Counted from the stretch's first letter, positions 11,090 to 23,867 are shown. The stretch: DNA of 64,000 bases from Margaritifera margaritifera (GCA_029931535.1 JAQPZY010001048.1:580001-644000), one strand, 5' to 3'. The notes: a model not told the origin generated them from the sequence alone. Translations and numbers: made by a program.

Positions 11090-14000
11090 TGTCCGCTCTG
11101 TTTGGTGTATATTTGTAATTTTCTATAATGACTTCTATATATCTTGATTTATGTAGTAGGAATCCAGATTGACTGTGAACTTAGATAAGAATTAATTACT
11201 GTGTCGTCATACAGGTATGTCTGCTTCGTATGAATTCCTATACCATCGTCTTTTATAGCATCATTTTTTGGTTTTGTTTGCATGGTATAGATGGTATAGG
11301 AGTTGGTGCTTACAGGCAAGGTGATGGGTGCCGTAACCCGTTGATCCGGGTTCGAATCTCCGTAGGGTAGGAATTTAAATTCTCTAACTTGTGTGATAAT
11401 ATTATGTATTCGTATAGAAAAATTATGTTAATGTTGTCATGCATTCTCCTGTAGATTCCAGGGATAGCACTTTCCGCTCTGTTTGGTGTATATTTGCAAT
11501 TCTCTATAGTAACTTATATATCCCTTGATTTATGTAGTAGGAATCCAGATGGACCGTGTACTTAGATGAGAATTATTTACTAGGTCGACATGCGGGTATG
11601 TCTGCATAAAACGAATGCATATAACACCGTCTTTGTTTTATCATTTTTCGGTATTGTGTGCATGGTCGAGATGGTATAGGGGTTTCGTGGTTACAGGCAA
11701 GGCGATGGGTGCCGTAACAGCGGATCCGGGTTCGAATCTATGTAGGGTACGAATTAAAATTCTCTAACCTGTGTTATAATATTATGTATTTTGTATTCGA
11801 AAATTCTGTAAATATTATCAAGCATTCTCCCGTGAAACCCAGGGACAAAACTTTACTCTCTGTTTGGCGTATATTTGTAATTCTCTACAATAATTTCTAT
11901 ATACTTTGATTTATGTAGGAGGAATCCAGATGGACTGTGTACTTATAAGAGAATTAATTACTGGGTCGATATGCGGGTATGTGTGCCTCGCACGAATGTC
12001 TATACCACCGTCTTTGTAGCAAAATCTTTTGGTATTGTGTGCATGGCCGAGATGGTATAGGGGTTTGGTGCTTACAGGCAAGGCAATGGGTGCCGTAACT
12101 CGCGGATTCGGTTTCGAATCTCCATAGGGTACGAATTAAAATTATCTAACCTGTGTAATAATATTATTTATTCGTATTTACAAATTCTGCTAATGTTATC
12201 AAGCAGTATCCTATATAATCCAGGGATAGCACTGTCCGCTCTGTTTGGGATATATTTGTAATTTTCTATAATGACTTCTATATACCTTGATATATGTAGT
12301 AGGAATCCAGATGGACCGTGAACTTAGATGAGAATTAATTACTGTGTCGTCATGCAGGTATGTCTGCTTCGAACGAATTCCTATACCATCGTCTTTTATA
12401 GCATCATCTTTTGGTTTTGTTTGCATGGTAGAGATGGTATAGGAATTGGTGCTTACAGGCAAGGTGATGGGTGCCGTAACCCGTTGATCCAGGTTCGAAT
12501 CTCCGTAGGGTAGGAATTTAAATTCTCTAACTTGTGTGATAATATTATGTATTCGTATAGAAAAATTATGTTAATGTTGTCATGCATTGTCCTGTAGATT
12601 CCAGGGATAGCAGTTCCGCTCTGTTTGGTGTATATTTGTAATTCTTTATAGTAACTTATATATCCCTTGATTTATGTAGTAGGAATCCAGATGGACTGTA
12701 TACTTAGATGAGAATTAATTACTGGGTCGACATGCGGGTATGTCTGCTTCGCACGAATGCCTATACCACCGTCTTTGTTTTATCATTTTTTGGTATTGTG
12801 TGCATGGTCGAGATGGCATAATGGTTTGGTGCTTACAGGCAAGGTGATGGGTGCCGTAACCCGCGGATCCGGGTTCGAATCTCTGTAGGGTACGAATTAA
12901 AATTATCTAACCTGTTTGATAATATTAATTATTCATATTTAAAAAGTATGTTCATGTTATCATGCATTCTCCTGTAGAATCCAGATATAGTACTTTCCAC
13001 TGTTTGGTGTATACTTGTAATTCTCCATAATAACTTCTATATAACTTGATTTATGTAGTAGGAATCCAGATGGACTGTGTACTTAGATGAGAATTAATTA
13101 CTGGGTCGACATGCGGGTTTGTCTGCTTCGCACGAGTGCCTATACCACCGTCTTTGTGGTATCCTTTTTCTTTTTTGGTGTGCATGGTCGAGATGGTATA
13201 GTGGTTTGGTGCTTACAGGCAAGGCGATGGGTGTAGTAACCCGCGGATCCGGGTTCGAATCTTCTCTAACCTGTGTGATAATATTATTTATTTCTATTTA
13301 AAAATTATGTTAATGTAATCAAGCAATCTCCTGTAGAATCGAGGGATAACACCTTCCACTCTGTTTGGTTTATATTTGTAATTCTCTATAATAATTTCTA
13401 CATATCTTGATTTCCGTAGTAAGAATCCAGATGGACTGTGTACTTGGATGAGAATTAATTACTGTGGACATGCGGGTATGTCTGCTTCGCAGGAATGCCT
13501 ATAACACCGTCTTTTGTATCATCATTTGTTGGTATTGTGTGCATGGCCGAAATGGTATACGGGTTCGGTACTTACAGGCAAGGCGATTGGTGCCGTAACC
13601 CGCTCATACGGGTTTGAAACTCCGTATGGTACGAATTAAAATTCTCTAACCTGTGTGATAATATTATTTATTCGTATTTAAAACTTCTCTTAATGTTATC
13701 AAGCATTCTCCTGTTCAATCCAGGGATAGCACTTTCCGCTCTGTTTGGTGTATATTTGTATTTCTCTATAATAACTTATATATCCCTTGATTTATGAAGT
13801 AGGAATCCAGATGGACTGTGTACTTAGATGAGAATTAATTACTGGGTCGACATGCGGGTATGTCTGCTTCGAACGAATGCCTATAACACCGTCTTTGTAG
13901 CATCAGTTTTTAGTAATGTTTGCATGGTCGGGATGGTATAGGGGTTTGGTGCTTACAGGCACGGCGATCGGTGCCGTAACCCGCGGATCCGGGTTCGAAT

Positions 14001-14141
14001 CTCCGTAGGGTACAAATGAAAATTATCTAATCTGTGTGATAATATTGAATTTATTCCTATTTAAAAATTCTGTTAATATTATCAAGCACTCTCATGTACA
14101 ATCCAGGGATAACACTTTCCACTCTGTTTTGTATATATTTG

Positions 14142-14143
<2 letters not shown>

Positions 14144-14204
<61 letters not shown>
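14144..14204. repeat. (TA)n microsatellite at the array end
   Basis: About 30 TA dinucleotides, starting exactly where the last array unit would read TTGTAATTCTCTATAATAAC. Expansion from the unit's own TATA stretch is likely. Confidence 0.95.
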
Positions 14205-14208
<4 letters not shown>

Positions 14209-15175
14209 ACAAATACACAAATACACGCATACATTAGCTGCAAGAGTTAGCATGAACAAATATTGACACCAATACTTTGCGTGTACACGGCTTGATGTGA
14301 TATATTTTAACCCAAATTACCGTCCCTCAGTAACGATTTAATTGAACGTTTAAATTAAGAAGTTGAAAGCCTGACAAATGAAGGAATAACTTTCCGCAGA
14401 GTGATTCCGAAATATGGAAACGATAACTGTCACACGAATTGTGCGAACTTTATGTATAGCAAGAAGGTATTCAACTGACCAGTGTATGGAGTATAATAAC
14501 ATGGCCACAACTACCAGAAACACTGGATAAAAAGCCAGCGCTAATCCCTCAACTTTTATAATTTCAAAATCTCTAGGCAGTCAATACAAATTCACTATGA
14601 ATACAAATTAAATATGCAGTGAATACATATTCACAATTAATACAAATTAAATATGCAGTGCAGAGGGTCCACCCCAGCAGGTTAGCTGTATTATTTTATT
14701 TTATTTTATGCATACACACGTTTTGGTATCATATTTGGACTCACTTTAGCAGTATTTGCTTTATTTTATGTTATTTTTATTTGGAACATTTTTATTTCAG
14801 CTAGACTTTGGTACTGAGAGCTGCCCCAATTATATATGAAAAATATTTTAGGTGGAATCCTGGGTTCGATCCTTAATCCTATGGTTTACAAGTCAGACAT
14901 TTAGAGCGATTGTTACATTTCCTCAATTATAAATACAATAAGGTGAGCTTTTGAAATATTCAAAGCGAAACATTCTTTATGTCACATCCTGTATACATAT
15001 ATTTAGTATAGTTCACATACTTCAAGCCAGAGCATTAACAAGTCAACATCAGTGCTACAGGCATAAACTCTAGCATATACAGACCAATTGATGAGACACA
15101 TGCTTCATACCGTATATAACACTAATAATTAACAAGACATTTTTAACATAAACAAGGTAATAAAACCTATATAAT
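14205..15175. other. Non-coding stretch with no recognised feature
   Basis: AT-rich, with short direct repeats (ATACAAATTAAATATGCAGTG twice near 14600-14660). No coding pattern or RNA gene was recognised. Confidence 0.4.
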
Positions 15176-15180
15176 TAAAT

Positions 15181-15560
15181 GACTAACAAAGAACAGTTTC
15201 TAAGGGATTTATACTATGACCCTAAAAATCTTGTTGCTTTTATGAATATTAACCAATTGTGGAGGACAATTAATCTTGACAAGAATAAGGCAGCAAAGCA
15301 ATGTCTAAGTCAGATAAAATATTCTGAACTTAAAGATTAGCTGATAAATAGTCTGCTTACACAGTACACATGATATAATCCGTATAGACCACATAAACAT
15401 AAACTTCATAAATATAAATACCGGTTTAATAAATGTGCAATACATATACAGAAAATAAAACATCTGAAAATGAATTTAATATATCCATCAATGTTGATGA
15501 ACCAGTAGAAAAACTTGTAAGGCCAGTTGGAATAATTAAAAGAGAAAGAGACACATCTTT
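15181..15560 (+). pseudogene. Possible Polinton integrase N-terminal remnant
   Basis: A frame starting MTNKEQFLRDLYYDPKN continues ...LVAFMNINQLWRTINLDKNKAAKQ before stopping at about 15338. The Y-DP-N...f..v..LwR spacing is like the N-terminal region before the rve core of Polinton-type and related integrases. Further codons after the stop keep a basic character (RPHKHKLHKYKYRF). The catalytic DDE core was not seen. Its position just ahead of the polymerase remnant on the same strand supports the reading, but the match is by eye. Confidence 0.35.
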
Positions 15561-16199
15561 TAATCATATTTTATAAAATAAAGATAATTCTCATTATTGT
15601 GGAATAAAGGATTAATCAAATTAGTTTCGTCTAAAGAAAACATAAAAGGAAAAAAAAAAAAAAAAACACTTTTGTAAGAAGTGCTTCAGTTTTGTTTTTA
15701 TACTGAATTAAAATTACAATTACAAGAACACAAGTATGATGCAACAATAATGTCCAACATAGTCAACAATGCCAAAAGAGGGTTCCATCGTTACCAAAAT
15801 TAACTCCATTTTGTTTTTATTTTTTATTGTCATTTTCAAAGTATCACTGAGACAATAAGTAATGAGACTGTCAAGACTATAAATGAGGCTCCAATAAGTC
15901 AGGAGTCAAATACATCATAGACAATGAAAATAGCAAAACACTTACAAGCAGGATTTTGCCTTCATTTAATTAACCCACAAGGAGTATGAAACAATAGTTC
16001 ACAGAGAAGAAGACTGTATAGTTAAATCGTATGAATATCTAGGATCAATTGCTAAAACTGTTTACTAAGAACTAAGACAAAATAATGCTGCTGAAATGAT
16101 ATTGAGTAATATAGATAAAAAAAACAAAAAAACAAAAGAACCAGCATTAAAATTCCACCAATATAAACCATATATGTGAAAAGGTTATAGGACCAGACC

Positions 16200-16934
16200 T
16201 TAACGACTACATACAGATCACAATCACTTAACTGGAAAATACAGCATTCATCTATTTCTAATTTAAATTATAAATATCTAAAATATATTCCACTATTTAT
16301 TCCCAGTTTATCTGAATATGATTCTCATTTGATTATCAAAGCATTAGTAAAAACACATCCACATCAAGAAGCATCAATAATACCAAACAATGATGGAAAA
16401 TGTATTTTGTTTGTAGTCGAGAAATTTTTGAAAAAGTTAAAAAGCCCCAAAGAGACATTTTTGTTAAAAGAACAATGAGATTTCTAGATAGTCATTGGCT
16501 TTTGGATCAATCACTAAATCAAATTGCTAAAATTCTAAGCGATGACAAATTCACAGAAACAATAACACATTTTTGGGAATAGAGAGCGAAGTGAATAAGT
16601 TCTCTACGCTTCTGATTGAAGATAATCCATACAAATCCATGGATTTGTCTGAAAGATTTGATGAAATTGACCTACTACCAATCGAGAAATTTTATTTCAA
16701 ACTCACATGATCAGGAATTTGTACTACAGCGGATTACCAATGTGTAAAGGATGTTATGAAACATTCAATTTAAATTCTCTTGGCAATCTTCACCACTACT
16801 ATGTAAAGAAAGACCCTTTAATGTTATGTCATATTTCTAAAGAATCCAGATCAATCTATATGAATAATTGTAAACTAGGCCTAACTCATTATTTTCATGC
16901 ACCTGGAATAGCTCATGTTGCTAATTTGAAAATA
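16200..16934 (+). pseudogene. Polinton/Maverick-type DNA polymerase B, exonuclease-side fragment
   Basis: This is the N-terminal half of a protein-primed family B DNA polymerase, decayed by several frameshifts and stops. In order, the recognisable blocks are YIPLFIPSLSEYDSHLIIKAL (16280-16345; the IPVFFHNLSGYD-H-FIK exonuclease block), IPNNDGKCILF (16380-16410), FLDSHWLLDQSLNQIAKIL (16480-16540), YKSMDLSERFDEIDLLP (16630-16680) and, in a shifted frame, FNLNSLGNLHHYYVKK followed by RSIYMNNCKLGLTHYFHAPGIA (16765-16920). These are in the order expected for the family. The reading stops making sense after LKI at about 16934. The missing continuation is found at 27568. Confidence 0.7.
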
Positions 16935-17029
16935 AGGTCCCTTATGAAAATGTGGATCCTTTCTGGCTTATAAGCCGCATGTTTGTGGCTTTTGTTGTGG
17001 TTAATTAACTTTTCATATGCAAATGAGCA

Positions 17030-17061
17030 TTCTGGCTAACATGCAAGAATGTTAGCCAGAA
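17030..17061. repeat. Perfect hairpin, 13-bp stem
   Basis: TTCTGGCTAACAT and its reverse complement flank a 6-base loop. Further TAGCCAGAA/TTCTGGCTA-like words occur at 17085-17160, so the motif is repeated locally. It may be the tip of a foldback element. Confidence 0.75.
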
Positions 17062-17508
17062 GGTTTGTGACAAACTTACTGGCTACTGTTATATAAATAG
17101 CCATAAAGTTTGCCAGAAATTTTTATGGCATTCTTTTCGGTTATTGATTAGCCAGAATCCCTATCAGAATGCAATTTAAGGCAGCTAATATGTGAATCAA
17201 TATAAAAAACACAAACTGCATGATGCTCAAGTTTAAATTTCAATTTAATTATTTCTTCGATTAAGCTTAGTGCAGCAATTTATTGTGGCAATCTTCTGGT
17301 TTATGACAGTAATGAAATCTGATGCTTTTCATTTGCAGTCTGCTGATAGCAAACACTGAAAATAAATGAAACAAGAATCAAACTGAGGAAGAAACAAAAC
17401 CATATATACCTTGTATGTTTTAAATTCCATACACAACAGGCATTAAAAGTAGCTCCAAAGTATTTTATGTAATAAATGGAGCTTGAGAACGTATTCAAAA
17501 TTAGTAAA

Positions 17509-17512
<4 letters not shown>

Positions 17513-17576
<64 letters not shown>
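17513..17576. repeat. (TA)n microsatellite
   Basis: About 31 TA dinucleotides, uninterrupted. Confidence 0.95.
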
Positions 17577-17577
<1 letters not shown>

Positions 17578-18287
17578 ACTATAATCTCTATTAATTGTTG
17601 ACAAATCATATTTAACCCTTTTCATACTGAAGCCATATCAGACAGGCAGTTGTGTAGAACTGGAAATTTGTTCAGTCAGCGGTGTATCAGCATGAAAGAA
17701 TGCAGTAACGCTGGTCAATCTGGCTATACAGGAAAAGTAATATACTATTTTAATCAGCATCCAACTTTCTTTAAAGTCATATATTTTTTCATTCCAAATT
17801 TTAAAATAAAACTAAAAAACATTCTTTACATTTTTTTTATAATTTACGTTCAATGCAATTTTTCTATCTGCAATATTGATTTCACCACCTATATGTAAAT
17901 GTATGAAATGTGGCACATTTTATGCCATTTAAGATGGTGAAAAAATAGTAATACCCAATAAAGAATGTCAAAGGTTATTAAAATTGTTATTAAATTTTCT
18001 CACTTGAGAATTGGAGAGCAAGCAGAATAGATCCTTACTGGAAAAAGTCAACAAAGCTCTTCAATTTGTTTCAGTATTTCTATTCCGCAATACATTCTAA
18101 TGTAAAAATATCAGAGTTTGCTGGGTTTATTTTGGTTCATTTCCAGGAATGCAGTAAAATTTCATAATACTATGAACACATCCAACATTAGTATATGCAA
18201 GAACTTTATAAGCAGTGAAGTTCTCAAAATGTCCAGTTAACTTAAAAACCATAAAAGTCATCATCATTGTTAATATCCAAGTCAAAT

Positions 18288-18910
18288 ATACCAGTTAACT
18301 AGTTATCGTCCGCCGAGTTCATTTGATGCAGTCAAGCGCATGATCCCCACTGCCAAAAATATAAAAATATAAATTTCCTGCACAACATTGTCTATATTTT
18401 CATCAAACGTGGCATCCACATCACTGCCATCACTTGCCACTTTAGTACTGTCAGCCATTTTGATTTTCACACATTAAAATTCAGTTTTGAAATCAAATAT
18501 TATACTAACCAGTTATCATCATCTCTGCTCATTAGTTGAAGTGAAGAACAAGATCTGCACTGCCTAGAACTTTAATTTACTACAAATTTTTTTTTATATT
18601 TTCATCAAAATCAGTGTTCACATCACCACCATCACTTGTCGCTTCTGTACTGTCTGCCATTTTGATCCCTGCATATTAAAACTCGTGTCTGAAATCAAGT
18701 TTTCAAATAACCAGTTATCATCAGCTCCGTTCATTTTGATGAAGTAAAGAAAACGATCCCCACTGCCTAAAATATCAAATTTCCACATGAAATTGTCTAT
18801 ATTTTCAACTAATTCAGAAAGCACATTACTGACATCACTTGCCTCTTCAGCACTGCCTGTCATTTTGATCTCCACACCTTAAAACTCAAGTTTTAAATCG
18901 AAATTTTACC
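18288..18910 (-). repeat. Tandem triplicate of a ~205-bp unit with a conserved ATG frame
   Basis: CCAGTTA(T/A)C...  recurs at about 18290, 18509 and 18711, with the next CCAG at 18906. On the minus strand each unit contains an ATG frame beginning MADST or MTGSA, followed by .ASD...NV..D/ENID. The third unit stays open for 85 codons (18875-18618), and the other two have stops. The shared amino-acid pattern means either duplicated small exons or a repeat that happened to include a coding start. The protein family is not recognised. Confidence 0.6.
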
Positions 18911-20960
18911 AGTCTTTTTTTTTAAACTCATGTGGTCACTGCATTAAATAGCATTTGTGTACATTCTAGTTCTACCTTTATTTCATCGCTTTTCAAAATA
19001 GTGCATGTAAAATAATGACATATTACACTACTAAATGCGCATTTCTGTGAAGTGGTAGATGGAATGTAGTGAACATACGACCGGAATCATATCCTGTATG
19101 AAATGGGTTAATTGTGGATGCATTCCATCAAAATTAAATAGAAACAATAATTGTATATACTACTCTCTCATATCATAATGTATATTCAATCATAAACTGA
19201 CAACAAAGTGAACTAGAACAACTTAAGTGACACTTAGCACAAGTCTTCTATGCATATTATTACATAATTAGATACAGCATCATTTTAGAACTCTGCTGTA
19301 CCCAGATATTACCTCCATGACCCACTCAACCTTAACCCAGGGGTGATAACACAAAACTGATTACCAGTACTTTTATATATTGCACATTTTCCTCACCTCA
19401 CTGCAAAGACATGCATTCATTAAGATAATTTTATTTTTGGAAAAGATCTATAAAATTTAAATTTCGGGACAAGTGGGTTGTTAACATAATTTCCACTTGG
19501 TCTTTTATATCCCAAATTTGGAAGGATGACCATATTTGGCACAATGTTTTAAAAAGATAGGTATTATTTTGAATCTCAGATACAGTCCCGAGGAATGGGG
19601 AAGAAAGGAGGAAGGGTTGGTTAAAGGTCAAATTTTCAAAAGTATAAACTCTTTCTGTACCATGAACTCAATCTACGTAAGTAGATGAAAATTAAGCTTT
19701 CAGATCCTTGATGCTGTTCTTTTGATGGGATGGGAGGGAGTATATTGCATGACAAAATTTTTAAAAAATGTGGATATCTGTAATGGCTTCCATTTCAAGT
19801 TTACGTTCATTTTTTTCTCGCAAGTAATACCAACATTATTCCTGATTAGGTTGTGAAAGATACAAAACTGTATCATTTCCCCAATAATTTCATTAAAAAA
19901 AAATAAAAAAATGATCTACTGTGTTTCCAATGAAAAGGAATTTTCATCATCTCACATTTTAATTTTAGAAAGGAAAGTGTAAAAAATGTACATTACAATT
20001 TAGGCCAGTACATCCTATTACCATGTTATTACTTAGAAAACTTACCCTAAATGAAGCCTACTATCACCTCACTTAAATAATGTAAAATTTCATAACTGCA
20101 TGAAATCGAATGTGTTCTAGATGTGGGGAGAGATGGCATCTGTATCAGTTTGTTTGCAATAATGTCAGCTCAAATGCTGAGGTAATAGGAGGTCATAGTA
20201 CATACAAAAAGTATACTGTGAAAATTTGGAATACAAAAATGCACAAGTATAATTACTATGCAGTACTTTTATGACTACTTCTGACTGCATGGAGATTGCA
20301 GTCTTCTTATGCAGCTGTTCTGGCTCATAGAAACCATCCATAAGTTTTTCACAGTGAAGAATTACTCCTTTCTGGTACATTTAGAGAGTGTGGCAGCAAA
20401 CCATGCCTTTGGCACAATTATGGCAGAACTTGGATCTAGGTTCTCAGTATCACCCAGAGCAGTCTTCTCCTCCGTTAGCAATCTCTGGATGAGAAATACT
20501 AGCAATATGCAACATTAGGTTTAATATTGTGCGTGATCGTTCTTACATTTAACTTTGGCTATTTTTAATATTATGATTGTAGCGTTACTGGTAGAAATGT
20601 ACATAGTCGAGTCAAGCACAACAATACATTACTAAGTTAAAGGTTTAAATAAATTTTGCATAAGATTTTCAATCTTCTGTTCTTTAAATGCACAAGAAGA
20701 ATACATGCACATGATCTAAATGAAAAACATTATCTACATTTGAAACAAATATTGACAAAGAACAGACCATTCTTAAAGATTTAATTCCTATCTTATTCTC
20801 ATGCTGATTTGGTCTCAAAATAATACAGTGAGCATAATTTAAAGAACACTAATGTCTATATCAAAAGAGTCTGTATTTATTCAACAAAGCAACAAAAACA
20901 AAATGACAGCTACATATCAACTTTATAAAACATAATAAAACTATCCACTGGATTCTCAAG
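18911..20960. other. Non-coding stretch with no recognised gene
   Basis: Short frames only. The region 20170-20480 is somewhat protein-like on the minus strand (LMDGFYEPEQLHKKTAI...), but it has no recognised domain and no paired splice sites. Confidence 0.35.
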
Positions 20961-20991
20961 ATTGATATAATACTCACATAATCTGATCACT

Positions 20992-21629
20992 CACTCTGTA
21001 TACTCCTTTTGGGAATGTAGTGATCTGTATACTCCTTTTGGGAATGTAGTGATATGTATACCCCTTTTGGGAATGTAGTGACCTGTATACTCCTTTTGGG
21101 AATGTAGTGATCTGTATACTCCTTTTGGGAATGTAGTGATCTGTATACCACTTTTGGGAATGTAGTGATCTGTATACCCCTTTTGGGAATGTAGTGACCT
21201 GTACAATCCTTTTGGGAATGTAGTGATCTGTATAACCCTTTTGGGAATGTAGTAATCTGTATACTCCTTTTGGGAATGTAGTGATCTGTATACTCCTTTT
21301 GGGAATGTAGTGATCTGTATACCCATTTTGGGAATGTAGTGATCTGTATACCCCTTTTGGGAATGTAGTGATCTGTATACTCCTTTTGGGAATGTAGTGA
21401 TCTGTATACTCCTTTTGGGAATGTAGTGATCTGTATACCCCTTTTGGGAATGTAGTCATCTGTATGTCCCTTTTGAGAATGTAGTGATCTGTATACTCCT
21501 TTTGGGAATGTAGTGATCTGTATACTCCTTTTGGGAATGTAGTGATCTGTATACTCCTTTTGGGAATGTAGTAATTTGTATACCCCTTTTGGGAATCTTG
21601 CAATCTGTATACCCCTTTTGGGAATCTAG
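20992..21629. repeat. 29-bp minisatellite, about 22 copies
   Basis: The unit reads CTGTATACTCCTTTTGGGAA followed by TGTAGTGAT. Copies are nearly identical, with single-base changes (TACTCC/TACCCC and similar). Because 29 is not a multiple of 3, three units make a 29-codon super-repeat. Minus-strand frames at 21603-20974 (209 codons) and 21326-20991 (111 codons) are both open, since the unit has no stop in those phases. The frames are most likely a by-product. Confidence 0.95.
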
Positions 21630-21935
21630 TGATCCACCTGTTCTGCCTCAGAATGAATAGCCCTACAATCCAGCTTGACTTTTACTTGATCTGTAATATA
21701 TTACAAGTATATAATTATTTGAGCAGAACTAATTATTTCCAAAATAAATTTTTTCTTCTGTCACCAACTAAACAATTTGAAATTGATGATTACATTGTGC
21801 TATTACTGAAAAAGCTTCCATCACCCTCTAAGAGTTGTTCCAGAAAAAATATAATTGGGACCTAGGAAAGGCTCTTTCAACATGGAGTAGTCACCCACAT
21901 ATGCAACATTTTTTTATCATTTTCTTATGAACTCC

Positions 21936-22278
21936 TTGAGCAATCAGAGTACCATGGCATATATTTTTATAAAACTGCCTTCCATGGGTATCATGTATGT
22001 TTGAGTAATCAGAGTACACTGGCATATATTTTTATAAAACTGCCTTCCCTGGGTATCACATGTGTTTGAGTAATTGGAGTACCCTGGCATATATTTTTAT
22101 AAAAATGCCTTCCCCGGGTATCATGTATGTTTGAGTAATCGGAGTACCTGGCATATATTTTGAGTAATCGGAGTACCCTGGCATATATTTTTATAAAACT
22201 GCCTTCCCCGGGTATCATGTATGTTTGAGTAATCGGAGTACCCTGGCATATATTTTTATAAAACTGCCTTCCCCAGGT
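21936..22278. repeat. 65-bp minisatellite, about five copies
   Basis: The unit TTTGAGTAATCGGAGTACCC plus GGCATATATTTTTATAAAACTGCCTTCCCCGGG-type sequence recurs at about 22000, 22065 and later, with a short truncated copy near 22160. Copies differ by a few bases each. Confidence 0.9.
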
Positions 22279-22527
22279 AAAATGTGTGTAAGTTTGCTTT
22301 TTTTCCCTTTGTTTGTAATATTCAAATTTATTTCATCTAGGGAATGTCAGAAATGTACACTTTCAATATCAGGTTAAAAAACAAAAAGGAAAAAAAAAGA
22401 CAAAAATAAATATCGGAACGAAAGTAGTTTATCCTCACTTTGACAGTGTGCAAAGTACAATATTTATTTATTTTACTGCTAAATGTGTACATTTACAATG
22501 TATTAATAATAATAACACACTAATGAA

Positions 22528-23390
22528 TTATTCTTTACCATATTTATTCTGAAGATCAAAGTATCTAGACTCTAACAACTTGTAACCTTGCATCATCAGC
22601 TGGTATTGTGACAACAAGCTTTCAATTTGATGATCTTTCAAGGTGCAAGCTGGGCAATCTTCATTTAGAGTACTGAGTGCACTGGATACAGCAGATGACA
22701 CATCTCAAGGATTGGAGCTACTATTGGCATGGATGTTAGAAGCAGGCATCATAATGTATGGGGTTTGGTTAGAAAGATTTAGTGGGTGAACTGTATTCAG
22801 ATGATAGGGAATTGTTGCTGTGTGCAAGTTTATGTTAGAGGGAGCTGGCTGGATTGGATCAGGAACAGCATTGGATGGTAGATCAAGCATTGTGAGTGTC
22901 TGGGGATTGTGAACCAAGCTCATTGACTTTGGTGACCCAAGTCCAAGTGAAACTTGTCATTTAGGGCAATATTTGGTGCTGGTCCAAGTCCAGTATGAGA
23001 ATTGTTTATGACCATATATGGGATTGGCCAATGTCCAGTATAGAAGCTGTTTATGGCCACGCATGGTACTGGCCCAGGTCCAGCCTAAGAGCTGCTGATG
23101 GCCATGGTTGGTGATGGCCCAGGTTCAGACAGAGAGTTGTTGATCATGGATGGTACTGGCCCAGGTCCAATCAGTGAATTGTTTTTGACCATGACTGGTG
23201 CTGACCCTGGGTCCAGTCGGCAAGTTGTTGTTAGTCATGGCTGGTACTGGCTGTGAGTTGGAAATTATATATGTGGACATGATATTAGCACTGTCATTAC
23301 TTACATGCATTTGTGATAACAACATCTGCTGAGCATTCAGCAGTGTCTCTTCCATGCAGCACTTTTTCTGCTTCTTCTCAGTAGCAGCTT
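22528..23390 (-). pseudogene. Decayed gene segment with ~20-residue coding repeats
   Basis: One minus-strand frame runs from a good splice acceptor (TTTCTTCAG|AAG at about 23391) to TAA at 22528-22530, interrupted by three in-frame stops (about 23125, 22960 and 22705). It starts AATEKKQKKCCMEETLLNAQ. It then has about five copies of a 19-20-residue repeat around WTWAST and GHKQ (60-bp DNA period, 22960-23260), a Pro/Asn-rich linker, and ends with CPACTLKDHQIESLLSQYQ..., likely coiled coil. That the frame keeps its phase through the repeats argues it was once translated. The family is not recognised. Confidence 0.4.
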
Positions 23391-23867
23391 CTGAAGAAAC
23401 AAAAAAATCTTTCGAAAACTGGTAGATGATACCATCATATTTTGTGTTCAAAACTGAAGACTCTTTCCAGTGGCCCTAGTTTTTCCTACTTTCCTACATT
23501 TTTTTTAGACTCCCAATTTGTCCTTATTTTTTCCAAAATGACCCTACTATCCCTACATTTATTTTAAAAAGTAGCCATACTTTATCAATACTTGTTCACA
23601 AAGGGTTGCTAGAAAGACTGTGAAGGTCTTTAAAAATTTAATTGATGGTTGTTTGCCATCATCTTTGTCAGTTCCAAATATAAAATATGAATGTACTACA
23701 GAGAAAGATCCAAATTTACACCACTTTGTGCATAACTTAATATTTGAACAAAAGGTGTGCCACGTCATATTATAGATAGCATTATGGACATGTATCCTTT
23801 ATATAAATGTTCAATTTGCAAGTTTGAATAAGGATTTCTGAATACAGAATACTAGTATTATACATGT

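Larger units (their letters stand above)
9111..14143 (+). repeat. Tandem array of ~380-bp units with tRNA-like promoter boxes
   Basis: Ten full units plus a partial eleventh, each starting near CCGCTCTGTTTGGTGTATA. Starts are at about 9111, 9492, 11091, 11475, 11855, 12236, 12617, 12995, 13360, 13738 and 14118. Box-B phrases (GGTTCGAATC or variants) lie at about 9365, 9745, 11350, 11729, 12111, 12490, 12871, 13250, 13610 and 13993, spaced 360-383 bp. Each unit also has TGGTCGAGATGGTATAG (box-A-like) about 57-66 bp before box B, the spacing of a class II (Leu/Ser-type) tRNA with a long variable arm. Units 1/4, 2/5 and 3/6 share private variants, so the array has a three-unit higher-order period of about 1.14 kb. 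The last partial unit decays into (TA)n. A 1.2 kb insertion splits the array at 9882-11089. Confidence 0.9.

Noticed and set aside
9111..14143. Functional tRNA genes in the array
   Set aside because: Box A and box B are present, but acceptor and anticodon stems do not pair convincingly.
20974..21603. A 209-codon minus-strand ORF
   Set aside because: It lies wholly in a 29-bp minisatellite with no stop in the phase, so its openness needs no selection.
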